From: Candidatus Kapaibacterium sp.
GTDB taxonomy: Bacteria > Bacteroidota > Ignavibacteria > Kapaibacteriales > UBA961
Reading direction: 5' to 3'
Assembly (NCBI GenBank): GCA_023259575.1
Contig: JALRHN010000006.1
Location: 1 to 26,888 of the forward strand
Length of the DNA stretch: 26,888 nt
The notes beneath the pieces are model-generated. The model saw only the letters and a program-made list of their open reading frames with translations, was not told the origin of the DNA and searched no databases. Positions 8,462 to 16,870 of this stretch are shown here, in pieces (within the stretch, counting starts at the first letter, position 1; every line of letters starts with the position of its first letter). The translations under genes were made by a program, and so were the position numbers.

Positions 8462-10516
8462 ATGCGAAGAATTTTATCCTTCTCAGCCATTTTACTTTCA
8501 TTAGCAATGGTGTCTTTTAGTACACTAAATGCACAAAAAAGTAAACCCAGTAAAGCATCTAAAACTGCAAACCCTGCCTCTAAAACACCTGTGAATCCAA
8601 TTGTTTTAACAGTAGGCCCAGAATCAATTTCATATAATGATTTAGAAGCGGCATTTCGTAGAAATATGAATAGAAAAAATGTCCGTTTAGCAGATGTTTC
8701 AAGAGATTCAGTTCTAGATTTTATGAAGCTATATGCAAATTATCGTCTTAAAGTATTAGATGCATATGGCAGAAAAGTTGATCAAGATTCTAATGTTAAA
8801 GCAGATATAGAGCAAAACAGAAAATTATTAGCTGATAATTATTTCTTCGAAAAGAAAATTGTTGACCCAACTATTGATAAGATGTTGGAAAGAAGAAAAC
8901 GTGAATTACAAGTAGCTATAATATTTGTTGAAAAAAAATCTGATACGATTGCCTCATTACAAAAGGCGCAAAGATTATTAGGGATAGTGCGTGCAGGTGC
9001 AGATTTCGAAAAAATAGCAAGAGATTCCTCAGAAGATAGAGAAACCGGAAATAAAGGTGGAGTATTACCATTTATTACAAGTGGAAGAATTTTAAGAACA
9101 GTAGAAGATGCTGCATATTCTGTTGCTCCTGGACAAATTTGCCCTACCATAGTGAATGCACGTGGTGGCTACTTTATTGTTAAAACCCTTAGAAATGAAC
9201 CAAGAATCCGTGTGCGTGGAAGCCATATACTTGTGTTTATGTCAAGCAAAGATGATTCAGTAAGTGCATCCAAAAAAGCTGATAGTTTATTAGGCTTATT
9301 AAAAGCCGGACAATCCTTCGAATCTATTGCAAAAGCACATTCAGATGATGCCTCAAGCAAAGATAAAGGAGGCTATTTAGGTGCTTGGTATATACGAAGC
9401 AAAGGATTAGAAGGCGCCTCTGGAGATGTACTACACCCAGAATTTGAAAAAGCATTATATGAATTAAAAGATGGTCAGATTTCGGGTAAAGTATGGACAG
9501 ATTACGGAGTTCATATTATACGTCGTGATTCTACACAAGAAGTAAAAATAGACGAAGAAAAAGAATCAGCTAAAAGAGAATATAAGAGAATCTATTTTGA
9601 AGAAGACAAAAGAAAAATGTTGGATTCTTTAAAACTTGCATATGGTTGGAAACTTAATCGTGAAGCTTTGGCAAATATGCTGTCTAAAACTGATACAATT
9701 AAAGTGATTTCTGATACAATTGCTTTCCAACAAGTACAAAATCGTTCAGACATTTTATATTCTATGGGCGATAAAGGATATATTTCTGTGGGTGGATTTG
9801 TAGATACAACTAAAAGAGCAGAATACAGAGCAATTTCTGCTAATTATATGGGTTGTGTAAGGGCCATCGATAAAATGAGCGATCCATTGATTATGAAACT
9901 TGCAACTGAATCTTTAGAAAAAGAATTTGCAGATTTCGCCGGACTCATGAAAGAATTCAGAGATGGTATCTTATTGTTTAAAGTTGAAGAACAAGAAGTA
10001 TGGAGTAAACTCAAATTTGATTCATTGGCAGCAAGAGCATATTGGGACAGCACCAAAACTCGTTATAAAACAGAGTTGAAATACGATATGAGTGAAATTT
10101 ATGTGTCTAATGACTCATTAGCAAAAGCATTGAAGGCAAGAATTGATGCTGGTGAGAAATTCGATAATATTGCTGGTGAATATACTGAGCGTCCGGGATT
10201 TAAAGAAAAAAAGGGACGCTATACCGCCCAGACTATAAAAGAAAGTAAATTTTCTGCAATTGCAGAAAAAAAACAATTGATGCCTGGGGATATTTATGGT
10301 CCTGAATCATTCGAAAGAGGATATGTTATCTTAAGAGTTAATGAAATCATTCAACCTCGTGAAAAACGCTTTGAAGAAGCTATTGCAGATTTTGCTCCAG
10401 CTTATCAAGACCAAGTACAGAAACGATTTACAGAACAATGGCTTTCTCGCATAGCCGTAAATTATCCTGTAACAAAACATATAGATAAACTAGACGAAAT
10501 CTTGAAAAAAAAGTAA
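8462..10516 (+). CDS. Periplasmic peptidyl-prolyl isomerase with three parvulin-type (PpiC) domains
   Basis: This is an exported foldase-chaperone for outer membrane and secreted proteins. I chose the ATG at 8462 (684 aa). It begins a clean signal peptide (MRRILSFSAILLSLAMVSFS, cut likely after LNA|Q). The upstream TTG (8426) and ATG (8438) would put charged residues and MFVEYYIP in front of it. A Ser/Lys/Pro-rich linker covers ~26-46. A SurA-like alpha-helical N-domain covers ~47-145. Rotamase domains lie at ~148-245 (DFEKIARDSSEDRETGNKGG, ARGGYFIVKTL) and ~250-357 (RGSHILVFM, DKGGYLGAWY, YGVHIIRRD). A third, degenerate one lies at ~535-640 (KFDNIAGEYTERPGFKEKKG, GDIYGPESFERGYVILRV). Related to SurA/PpiD; not assigned to one orthologue. 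The next gene is a second, shorter SurA-type protein, which suggests a local foldase pair. Confidence 0.9.
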   Translation: MRRILSFSAILLSLAMVSFSTLNAQKSKPSKASKTANPASKTPVNPIVLTVGPESISYNDLEAAFRRNMNRKNVRLADVSRDSVLDFMKLYANYRLKVLDAYGRKVDQDSNVKADIEQNRKLLADNYFFEKKIVDPTIDKMLERRKRELQVAIIFVEKKSDTIASLQKAQRLLGIVRAGADFEKIARDSSEDRETGNKGGVLPFITSGRILRTVEDAAYSVAPGQICPTIVNARGGYFIVKTLRNEPRIRVRGSHILVFMSSKDDSVSASKKADSLLGLLKAGQSFESIAKAHSDDASSKDKGGYLGAWYIRSKGLEGASGDVLHPEFEKALYELKDGQISGKVWTDYGVHIIRRDSTQEVKIDEEKESAKREYKRIYFEEDKRKMLDSLKLAYGWKLNREALANMLSKTDTIKVISDTIAFQQVQNRSDILYSMGDKGYISVGGFVDTTKRAEYRAISANYMGCVRAIDKMSDPLIMKLATESLEKEFADFAGLMKEFRDGILLFKVEEQEVWSKLKFDSLAARAYWDSTKTRYKTELKYDMSEIYVSNDSLAKALKARIDAGEKFDNIAGEYTERPGFKEKKGRYTAQTIKESKFSAIAEKKQLMPGDIYGPESFERGYVILRVNEIIQPREKRFEEAIADFAPAYQDQVQKRFTEQWLSRIAVNYPVTKHIDKLDEILKKK

Positions 10517-10525
10517 TCAATATAT

Positions 10526-10550
10526 AAGCCCGATTCTATATCGGGCTTTT
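10526..10550 (+). terminator. Short rho-independent terminator
   Basis: AAGCCCGAT (10526-10534) pairs with ATCGGGCTT (10540-10548) around a five-base loop. A short run of T follows (10547-10550, then AATTT). The tail is weak, so some read-through into the next foldase gene is likely. Confidence 0.7.
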
Positions 10551-10579
10551 AATTTGAAAGAATTATCCTTTTGAACAAT

Positions 10580-11893
10580 ATGATAAATAATTGTAGAATT
10601 TCACAAGTGATGTATTATGCTTTAGGTATATGCATGATTTGTAGTGTGTTTATTTCTAATGCACAAGATGGATCTGGCCAGGTTTTAGACAAAGTGATTG
10701 CTGTTGTGGGACGTGAAATAGTATTGCAATCTGATATTGAAGGCAGGCTTGCAATGATTGCACAACAAAATCCAAATATCAATCCCAAAGATCTTGAAAT
10801 TCGAAAAAGGGTTCTTGAATCCCTCATAAATGAACGATTAATGGTTACCCAAGCTATAGAAGATAGTATTGTTGTTCAAGACGAAGAAATAAATCAAAGT
10901 TTAGACTATATGATGCAAAATTTAGCGCAAACATATGGATCTGAAAAACGTATCGAAGATGTTTATGGAATGAGTGTAGCTAGAATTAAAAAAAATTATA
11001 GAGAAGAAGTACGAAAACAATTACTTGTAGAAAAACTTCAACAGCAAAAATTTTCATCAGTTAAATGTACAAATCGTGAAGTACAAGATTTCTTTAATCA
11101 GTACAAAGATTCGATTCCTTCTGTTCCGCCACAAATGGAATTGGCCCATATTGTAAAAACAATTCAGCCAAGCTCTGATGCCAAAGAAGAGGTTAAAAAT
11201 CTGGCAAAAAAAGTAAGAGATTCTATAGCTGCTGGTGGAGTTTTTGCAGATTTTGCAAAACGTTATAGTGCAGATCCAGGTTCTGCAGCATCTGGTGGCG
11301 AATTAGGTTGGATTGATAAAGGCAAATTAGTTGGTGAATACGAAAGAGCTGCATATAATTTACAATCAGGAGAAATATCGCAGCCAGTAGAATCTCCATT
11401 TGGTTTTCATATTATTCAAACATTAGATAAAAGAAAAGATGCAATTCAAACAAAGCATATCCTTTTTAAATTGGGTGGATCTGGTGAAGATAAAAAAAGA
11501 ACTGAAAAAATCTTATCAGACATAAAATTGAGAGCAGAAAAAGGCGAAAGCTTTGATGAATTGGCAAAAATGTTCAGTGATGAAAAAGAAACTCAAGGTT
11601 TTGGTGGTTCTATGGGCTCTGTAGAATTATCAAGGCTACCCGCGGAATTAAAGGCAATGCTTGATAAATTACCTGATGGTGGCATTTCAGATCCATTGCC
11701 CTATATGTCTGATCCTACTAAGCCTGCTATGCATATTATGTTAAGAAAAAAGATGATTGATTCACATAAACCAAGCCTTGAAACTGATTTTAAAAAAATC
11801 GAACAAATGTCTATAAGCCATAAACAAAATGGATTAATGGAAGAGTGGATTAATGGTCTAAGAAAGACAATTGCCTGGGAGATCAAAGAATAA
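10580..11893 (+). CDS. surA: SurA-type periplasmic peptidyl-prolyl isomerase
   Basis: This is a periplasmic chaperone for beta-barrel and secreted proteins. I prefer the ATG at 10580 (437 aa) to the TTG at 10571, which would only add three residues. The signal peptide covers residues 1-28 (cut likely SNA|Q). A SurA N-domain follows (VIAVVGREIVLQSDIEGRLA, ESLINERLMVTQAI), with a helical region to ~155. There are two parvulin domains. The first is at ~165-270 (ELAHIVKTIQP, FADFAKRYSADPGSAASGGE, LGWIDKG, PFGFHIIQTLDKR). The second is at ~275-385 (IQTKHILFKLGGSG, SFDELAKMFSDEKETQGFGG, PAMHIMLRKK). The N-domain plus two rotamase domains matches the SurA layout. The stop overlaps the next start by one base (TAATG), so this gene and xth are probably translated from one message. 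Confidence 0.92.
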   Translation: MINNCRISQVMYYALGICMICSVFISNAQDGSGQVLDKVIAVVGREIVLQSDIEGRLAMIAQQNPNINPKDLEIRKRVLESLINERLMVTQAIEDSIVVQDEEINQSLDYMMQNLAQTYGSEKRIEDVYGMSVARIKKNYREEVRKQLLVEKLQQQKFSSVKCTNREVQDFFNQYKDSIPSVPPQMELAHIVKTIQPSSDAKEEVKNLAKKVRDSIAAGGVFADFAKRYSADPGSAASGGELGWIDKGKLVGEYERAAYNLQSGEISQPVESPFGFHIIQTLDKRKDAIQTKHILFKLGGSGEDKKRTEKILSDIKLRAEKGESFDELAKMFSDEKETQGFGGSMGSVELSRLPAELKAMLDKLPDGGISDPLPYMSDPTKPAMHIMLRKKMIDSHKPSLETDFKKIEQMSISHKQNGLMEEWINGLRKTIAWEIKE

Positions 11894-12660
11894 TGAAGAT
11901 TATTAGTTGGAATGTTAATGGTATCAGAGCTTCTCTTAAAAAAGGGCTTGCAGATTATGTACTTGCAATGAATCCAGATATATTTTGCGTGCAAGAGACT
12001 AAAGCAGAGCGTGAACAAGTTCCTACAGATAATTGGCCACCAGCAGGTTATAGAGATTATTATCATTCTTGCTCTGTTAGGGGTGGCTATTCTGGAGTAG
12101 CTACTTTTACAAAAATCGAACCTGTGCATGTTCAAAGAGAAATTGGAATCGAAAAGTTTGATCAAGAAGGCAGAGTGATGCAAACTGATTTTGCGGAATT
12201 TACATTGTTAAATGTATACTTCCCTAATGGTGGCTCTAGAGATGAAAGACTATTATACAAGCTAGATTTTTATGATGCCTTTTTTGAATACTGTGAATCA
12301 TTAAGAGCACAAGGTAAAAAGCTTTTAATTTGTGGTGATTATAATACCGCTCATCATCCGATAGATCTTGCACGCCCAAATGAGAATAAAAATACTTCAG
12401 GATTTATGGAAGTAGAAAGAATCAAGCTAGATTTTATAACAGAACTTGGTTATGTTGATACCTTCAGATTATTTAATAATGAACCACAGCAATATACATG
12501 GTGGGATGTAAAAACTAGATCGAGAGAAAAAAATGTAGGTTGGCGTATAGATTATCACTGGGTTACAAATGACTTAGTGCCATATATAAAAAATTCTTAT
12601 CATCAACCTGAACAAATGGGCTCTGATCATTGTCCCGTTATTATAGAATTCTCATTCTAA
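11893..12660 (+). CDS. xth: Exodeoxyribonuclease III (AP endonuclease)
   Basis: This DNA repair enzyme nicks at abasic sites and trims 3' ends with Mg2+. The 255-residue product is full length. The endonuclease/exonuclease/phosphatase fold motifs are all visible: Asn7 (WNVNGIRASL), Glu35 (CVQETKA), Tyr109 (LNVYFPNGG), Asp149 and Asn151 (GDYNTAHHPIDLA), WRIDYHWV (~217-224), and Asp245-His246 (GSDHCPVI). The start codon shares one base with the stop of the preceding surA gene. GGGAG lies about ten bases upstream. It is cytoplasmic. Its linkage to a periplasmic chaperone is an operon arrangement and does not imply a shared function. Confidence 0.96.
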   Translation: MKIISWNVNGIRASLKKGLADYVLAMNPDIFCVQETKAEREQVPTDNWPPAGYRDYYHSCSVRGGYSGVATFTKIEPVHVQREIGIEKFDQEGRVMQTDFAEFTLLNVYFPNGGSRDERLLYKLDFYDAFFEYCESLRAQGKKLLICGDYNTAHHPIDLARPNENKNTSGFMEVERIKLDFITELGYVDTFRLFNNEPQQYTWWDVKTRSREKNVGWRIDYHWVTNDLVPYIKNSYHQPEQMGSDHCPVIIEFSF

Positions 12661-12664
12661 CGCA

Positions 12665-13852
12665 ATGTCAATAATGCATGATGATGTGTCGGAATTCCTT
12701 TTTGTATTCCATCAAGTAAGAGAGTTCCTTCTTCATAATAGCGTAACACCTTCATATATTCAATCGCTTAGAAATAATTTTCCTCATCTTAGTAATGATA
12801 GTATTACAGAAATTATCGATCTTGCTTTAGGCACCAATAAAGCGTATAATTCAGGGGAATATGAAGCTGTATTGCCATGGATTTTTTCTTCAAAAACATA
12901 TGAACAATGTAGTTCTCCTGCTATATGCTTGCATCATATGAATCGATTACAAGTAGAAGGCAATACTGTCTTAGAAATATGTACTGGCGCGGGGATGGAT
13001 GCTTTGGCTGCATTGCTTCAAAAAGCTTCATATGTGTATACTATAGAAGCTGATAAACAAGTTGCCAATCTATTCGAATTAAATTGTACTCTTAAAGATA
13101 TCAACGATATTGCTTTAATTCAGTCTGAAGCAGAAATTGCTTGCTTGCCTAAAGCTGATATCCTCTGGGCAGACCCATCACGAAGAGAAATTCCTGGTAA
13201 AAGAAAACAGTTGACGGGTAATTATGCACCTTCAATTGACTGGTTATTACAGAAAGCTAGTTCATATAAAAGAGCTGGAATTAAAATAGCTCCTGGTGAG
13301 CAGATTAAAGGTGATTTTTCACGAGAATTTATTAGCTATAATTGGGAATGTAGAGAGCAGATTTTATGGATACACATGGATATCCCCGATGGAAGTGTAA
13401 CCTTGATAGACAAAAACTATAGTTGGTATCCAAAGAATCCCGAAATGCTTCCAATATTAATTTCACCAGAAGAAATACAATCAGGGCATATATTGATTGA
13501 GCCAAATCCAGCATTAATTAGAGGAGCATTAAGTGCTTGTTATGCAGAATTTGATATTGCTGTGTTTGACAGAGAAATAGCATTTGGTATTCATAAAGGA
13601 GATATACTTCCTCATCCACTCTTTAGAACATATCGTATTGAAGATATATTCCGATTCAATCGGAAAGAATTACAATCAAAAATCACTTCAAAAAATTGGA
13701 ATAAACGAACTGAGATTAAAAAAAGGGGCTTCCCATTATTACCAGAAGAAATTAGAAAAGAATTAGTATTTCCACAAAGTGATCATTATGGAACAATTGT
13801 ATTAACCAGATGTGGAAATGAACATTGGGCTATATTGTGTAAAAGGATTTAA
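12665..13852 (+). CDS. Class I SAM-dependent methyltransferase with THUMP-like C-terminal domain (PG_1098-like)
   Basis: The 395-residue protein resembles a Bacteroidota family annotated as THUMP-like methyltransferase. SAM-binding motif I is VLEICTGAGMDALAAL (~102-117), followed by an acidic strand end (TIEAD, 127-130). The catalytic-type motif is WADPSRR (168-174), the counterpart of the D-P-A/S-R-R motif of that family, in place of the NPPY of amino-methyltransferases. The C-terminal ~120 residues (from about 275, LIEPNPALIRGA, to the end) fit the THUMP-like RNA-binding region, with HPLFRTYRIED and KKRGFPLLPEEIRK. The target is unknown; a tRNA or rRNA base is the obvious guess from the domain. 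The gene starts 4 nt after xth without a Shine-Dalgarno site. Its stop overlaps the stop of the convergent CNNM gene, leaving no room for an intergenic terminator. Confidence 0.8.
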   Translation: MSIMHDDVSEFLFVFHQVREFLLHNSVTPSYIQSLRNNFPHLSNDSITEIIDLALGTNKAYNSGEYEAVLPWIFSSKTYEQCSSPAICLHHMNRLQVEGNTVLEICTGAGMDALAALLQKASYVYTIEADKQVANLFELNCTLKDINDIALIQSEAEIACLPKADILWADPSRREIPGKRKQLTGNYAPSIDWLLQKASSYKRAGIKIAPGEQIKGDFSREFISYNWECREQILWIHMDIPDGSVTLIDKNYSWYPKNPEMLPILISPEEIQSGHILIEPNPALIRGALSACYAEFDIAVFDREIAFGIHKGDILPHPLFRTYRIEDIFRFNRKELQSKITSKNWNKRTEIKKRGFPLLPEEIRKELVFPQSDHYGTIVLTRCGNEHWAILCKRI

Positions 13853-15177
13853 TCATTCATAGACGTATCTTGGATGATATCTAACATTAATGTAACGGTT
13901 TCTACTTTCCTTTCAGATGCTTGCTCAACTTTAACAATATAACAAGGAGGAATCGCAACCTTTTGTCCGATACTTGGAATATATCCAGCAATATGGTTTA
14001 TCATTCCACCCAATGTTTGATAATCATCCGATACAGGCAATTGATGTAGCAAAAATTCATTAATCTCATCAATAGAAGCTTCTCCTGAAATTGTCCATTC
14101 TTTTTCTCCACTAGATTTTATGACAGGAAGTTCTTCATCATATTCATCTTGAATTTCACCTACTAATTCCTCCATGATATCTTCTAGTGTCACTAATCCA
14201 GCAGTTCCCCCAAATTCATCTAATACTACAGCCATATGAAACTTCTGTTTTTGCATTTTATTAAGCAAAGAATGAATTTTATCTGATTCTTGCACAAATG
14301 AAATGGGGCGCACAATATCTTGTAAAATAATAAGAGAGCTATGCGAAACCATTGTCAACAAGTCTTTAGCATACACAATCCCAATCATATTATCTAAAGT
14401 ACCATTATAAACAGGCATCCTTGAATATCCTTGTTCAATAACAGTAGAAACAATTCTTGATCCGGGCATAGATAATTCTAATGCAACTATTCTACCCCTT
14501 GGAACCATAATTTCAGCAGCTGTTGTATCCTGAAATTCAAATACATTCTCTATCATTTCCTGTTCATTCATTTCGATAATTCCACTCTTAGAACTTTCTT
14601 CTAATAAGTATCGTAATTCTTCGGCACTATGAACATTATTTTCACTTGCAGGATGAATACCTACAATTTTCAACAAAATATTTGCTAGAGTATTTAATAT
14701 CCAAATGAAGGGTTTAAAGACAATAAAAAATGCTCTTAAAGGAAGAGCTATTCCCAAAGCAACAGATTCAGAACGTTGAAGTGCAAGTGATTTTGGTGCA
14801 AGTTCCCCAATAACTATATGCAAAAATGTTATGATTATAAATGCTAAAGGGAAAGCAATGCTATGTGGGTTAATAGATATCCAATCAAATCCTAAAGCTA
14901 GTATAGCTTTTTCAACAATAGTGGCAACAACTTCTTCTCCAATCCACCCTAATGCTAAACTAGCTAATGTAATTCCTAGTTGTGTTGCGGATAAATATGA
15001 ATCCAAATGCTCGATAATGCTTTTTGTGATGCCAGCTAAAAAACTACCATTACGAATCCTTATTTCAATTTGAGAGATCCGTACTTTCACAATTGCGAAC
15101 TCTGCAGCCACAAAAAAGCCATTGAGAAATACTAAAAACAGAGTAAGAATAATTTGAAGAATAATATCCTGATCCAT
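13849..15177 (-). CDS. CNNM/CorC-type membrane protein (DUF21-CBS-CBS-CorC_HlyC)
   Basis: The 442-residue protein is an inner-membrane protein of the CNNM family, often labelled hemolysin-like and linked in characterised members to Mg2+ or Co2+ efflux. The DUF21 membrane domain covers ~1-190, with segments at 5-25 (ILQIILTLFLVFLNGFFVAA), around 65-85 (LGITLASLALGWIG) and around 105-185. A pair of CBS domains covers ~205-335 (IMVPRGRIVALEL, GYSRMPVYNGTLDNMIGIVY, KFHMAVVLDEFGGTAGLVTL, EDIMEELVGEI). The CorC/HlyC C-domain covers ~350-435 (WTISGEASIDEINEFL, TLGGMINHIAGYIP). It starts 1 nt after the recO stop, which indicates coupling. A hemolysin activity should not be inferred from the old family name. 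The 3' end overlaps the convergent methyltransferase gene at a shared TTAA. Confidence 0.92.
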   Translation of the reverse strand: MDQDIILQIILTLFLVFLNGFFVAAEFAIVKVRISQIEIRIRNGSFLAGITKSIIEHLDSYLSATQLGITLASLALGWIGEEVVATIVEKAILALGFDWISINPHSIAFPLAFIIITFLHIVIGELAPKSLALQRSESVALGIALPLRAFFIVFKPFIWILNTLANILLKIVGIHPASENNVHSAEELRYLLEESSKSGIIEMNEQEMIENVFEFQDTTAAEIMVPRGRIVALELSMPGSRIVSTVIEQGYSRMPVYNGTLDNMIGIVYAKDLLTMVSHSSLIILQDIVRPISFVQESDKIHSLLNKMQKQKFHMAVVLDEFGGTAGLVTLEDIMEELVGEIQDEYDEELPVIKSSGEKEWTISGEASIDEINEFLLHQLPVSDDYQTLGGMINHIAGYIPSIGQKVAIPPCYIVKVEQASERKVETVTLMLDIIQDTSMND

Positions 15178-15178
15178 A

Positions 15179-15946
15179 TTATATGGTAGCTCCAGGAGGC
15201 ATTGTCCTCCATGTAAATTTTTTATGACTATGAATAGAAAAATATCTACTTAAAAAGTCATGAATTGTAAAGGTGTCTGATGAAGAAATATTAAATGAAG
15301 AATTCTCTTCTAATAATCCTGTATCTAATTTCTGCAAGATACTCACAATCGATGAATTCAACAATATTCCTTGTTTTCCACTATAATCAACATCCAGACT
15401 AAGAATAGATCCTTCATAATAAGAAAAGAAAAAATATTCCGAGTCACTTAAGTTAATTAATTCTCCGGTGATATTACATTTATGAAAACTCATGCCAAAA
15501 CCCATACAAAATGCCGTCTTAATCAAAAAAGTAAAGAACAGATTATATGGTGATTGTAATGTAAGAGAAGTATTGAAAAATTGTAATATCTGATGAGTAA
15601 GATCGAATAGTTCGGGATGAGACTCCTCGTTTTCTTGGGTAGTTGACAACACTTCTGCAATTGCCATGCATGTAATTAACTTATCATAATCATTTAAAAT
15701 ATGATAAGTAGGAGTATATTGCTCTGCAGATTTTAAAAGATATAAATCTTTTTGGGTAGAATGATACCAAGATAAAGTACTACAACTAATTACTTCTAAG
15801 CTGCTACCAAATTTACTTTTAGAAGATCGAACCCCTTTAGCTAATATGGAAATTTTCCCATGATTTTTTGTGTATACATGCAAAATCTTACTTGTATCAC
15901 TAAATTTTCTTCCATGTAATATTATTGCTGAATCAGTATGTATCAT
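15179..15946 (-). CDS. recO: DNA repair protein RecO
   Basis: RecO works with RecF and RecR to load RecA on SSB-coated DNA. The 255-residue product has the N-terminal OB-fold signature at ~5-55 (SAIILHGRKFSDTSKILHVY, GKISILAKGVRSSKSKFG). The helical C-domain follows, with LITCMAIAEVLSTTQENEES and PYNLFFTFLIKTAFCMGFG. The four-cysteine zinc site of some RecO proteins is not present. Only one Cys (HKCNITGELI) remains in that region, much as in the E. coli type. The gene is first of a two-gene minus-strand unit with the CNNM gene. It lies 90 nt from the divergent bamD gene. I see no exact TAnnTTTG element upstream of it. Confidence 0.9.
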   Translation of the reverse strand: MIHTDSAIILHGRKFSDTSKILHVYTKNHGKISILAKGVRSSKSKFGSSLEVISCSTLSWYHSTQKDLYLLKSAEQYTPTYHILNDYDKLITCMAIAEVLSTTQENEESHPELFDLTHQILQFFNTSLTLQSPYNLFFTFLIKTAFCMGFGMSFHKCNITGELINLSDSEYFFFSYYEGSILSLDVDYSGKQGILLNSSIVSILQKLDTGLLEENSSFNISSSDTFTIHDFLSRYFSIHSHKKFTWRTMPPGATI

Positions 15947-16024
15947 GTGAAAGGCAAACTATCTAAATTGAGCGCAAAATCATTCAAATATTTTATCAAG
16001 ATAAGCGATTAAGCATAAAAAAAG

Positions 16025-16032
16025 TAATTTTG
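16025..16032 (+). promoter_or_regulatory. Candidate -7 element directly before bamD (TAATTTTG)
   Basis: TAATTTTG matches the TAnnTTTG Bacteroidota -7 consensus exactly and ends four bases before the ATG at 16037. With the usual spacing, the transcript would begin at or next to the A of the ATG, giving a leaderless message. No clear TTG lies at -33. Confidence 0.45.
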
Positions 16033-16036
16033 TTCT

Positions 16037-16855
16037 ATGAAAATTTTCTCGACATATAATATTGTGAAAAATCACATTAAAAGCCACAATTCTGTTAGCT
16101 ATATACCTTTGATTATAGCAGGTTTTTGTGTTTGTATCTTTATTATGTTAAATGGATGTGCTTCGTCTCAGGGAACTGCAGAAGTAAAAGATGCTGAAAG
16201 TGCTTTTAGAGTGGGCTTGGCAGCCTTTAAAGACGAAAATTATTTTGAATCGCAAAGACTTTTTGATTTGATAAGACTTCAATTCCCAACTACTCAATAT
16301 GCAGATGATGCTCAATATTATTTGGGTGAAATTAGTTATGCTAGAAAAGAATATGTTATGGGTGCATTCAATTATGGAATGATTAGGAGAAGCTATCCAT
16401 CTAGTGATTTAAATAAGCCAGCTTTATTTAAAACTGCGATGTGTTATTATGAATTAGCACCACCTGCAGACAGAGATCAGGATTATACCAAAAAAGCTAT
16501 AGCCTCATTTTCAGAGTTTCAAGCCATATATTCTCAAGATAGTTTAGCAGAAGAAGCTGGAAAAAAGATAGTAGAATTAAGAAATAGATTGGCTGAAAGA
16601 GAAATGATTACAGCTGAGTTGTATAGAAAACTATATTCGAATAAAGCAGCACTTGTTTATTATGATGCAATCATTGATGAATTTCCTGATACTGAGCACT
16701 ATGAAGCTGCATTTGTAGGAAAACTTGAAGTCTTAACTGCATTAAGAAGATATGAAGATGTAAAAATAGCATTAGAGCTCTATAAAAAACGATTTATCCA
16801 TGGTAAACTTGCAAATGCTGTTAAATCTATCGAACAGCAATTACCTATAGACTAA
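16037..16855 (+). CDS. bamD: Outer membrane protein assembly factor BamD (lipoprotein)
   Basis: BamD is the essential lipoprotein partner of BamA in the beta-barrel assembly machine at the inner face of the outer membrane. The 272-residue product has a lipoprotein signal ending in LNGC, with lipidated Cys41, after a longer than usual N-region (residues 1-22). No better in-frame Met exists upstream of the hydrophobic core. The mature part consists of TPR-like helical repeats: AESAFRVGLAAFKDENYFES, AQYYLGEISYARKEYVMGAF, PALFKTAMCYYELAP, YSNKAALVYYDAIIDEFPDT. Length and repeat layout fit BamD/YfiO. The thioesterase gene follows after 15 nt with a good Shine-Dalgarno site. An envelope role agrees with the SurA-type foldases upstream. 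Confidence 0.9.
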   Translation: MKIFSTYNIVKNHIKSHNSVSYIPLIIAGFCVCIFIMLNGCASSQGTAEVKDAESAFRVGLAAFKDENYFESQRLFDLIRLQFPTTQYADDAQYYLGEISYARKEYVMGAFNYGMIRRSYPSSDLNKPALFKTAMCYYELAPPADRDQDYTKKAIASFSEFQAIYSQDSLAEEAGKKIVELRNRLAEREMITAELYRKLYSNKAALVYYDAIIDEFPDTEHYEAAFVGKLEVLTALRRYEDVKIALELYKKRFIHGKLANAVKSIEQQLPID

Positions 16856-16870
16856 ATCAAGGACATATTT

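Noticed and set aside
11701..12183. 160-codon open frame on the minus strand across surA and xth
   Set aside because: It lies antisense to two clearly real genes. Its product is rich in Ile, Ser, Cys and His with no family pattern. It is a shadow of coding sequence.
13849..15177. Hemolysin
   Set aside because: The old family label rests on one early report. The DUF21-CBS-CorC layout points to an ion transport or regulatory role instead.
15179..15946. Loss of the RecO zinc site as a sign of a degraded gene
   Set aside because: The four-Cys site is also missing in the E. coli type of RecO. The OB-fold and helical domain here are intact, so the gene is probably functional.
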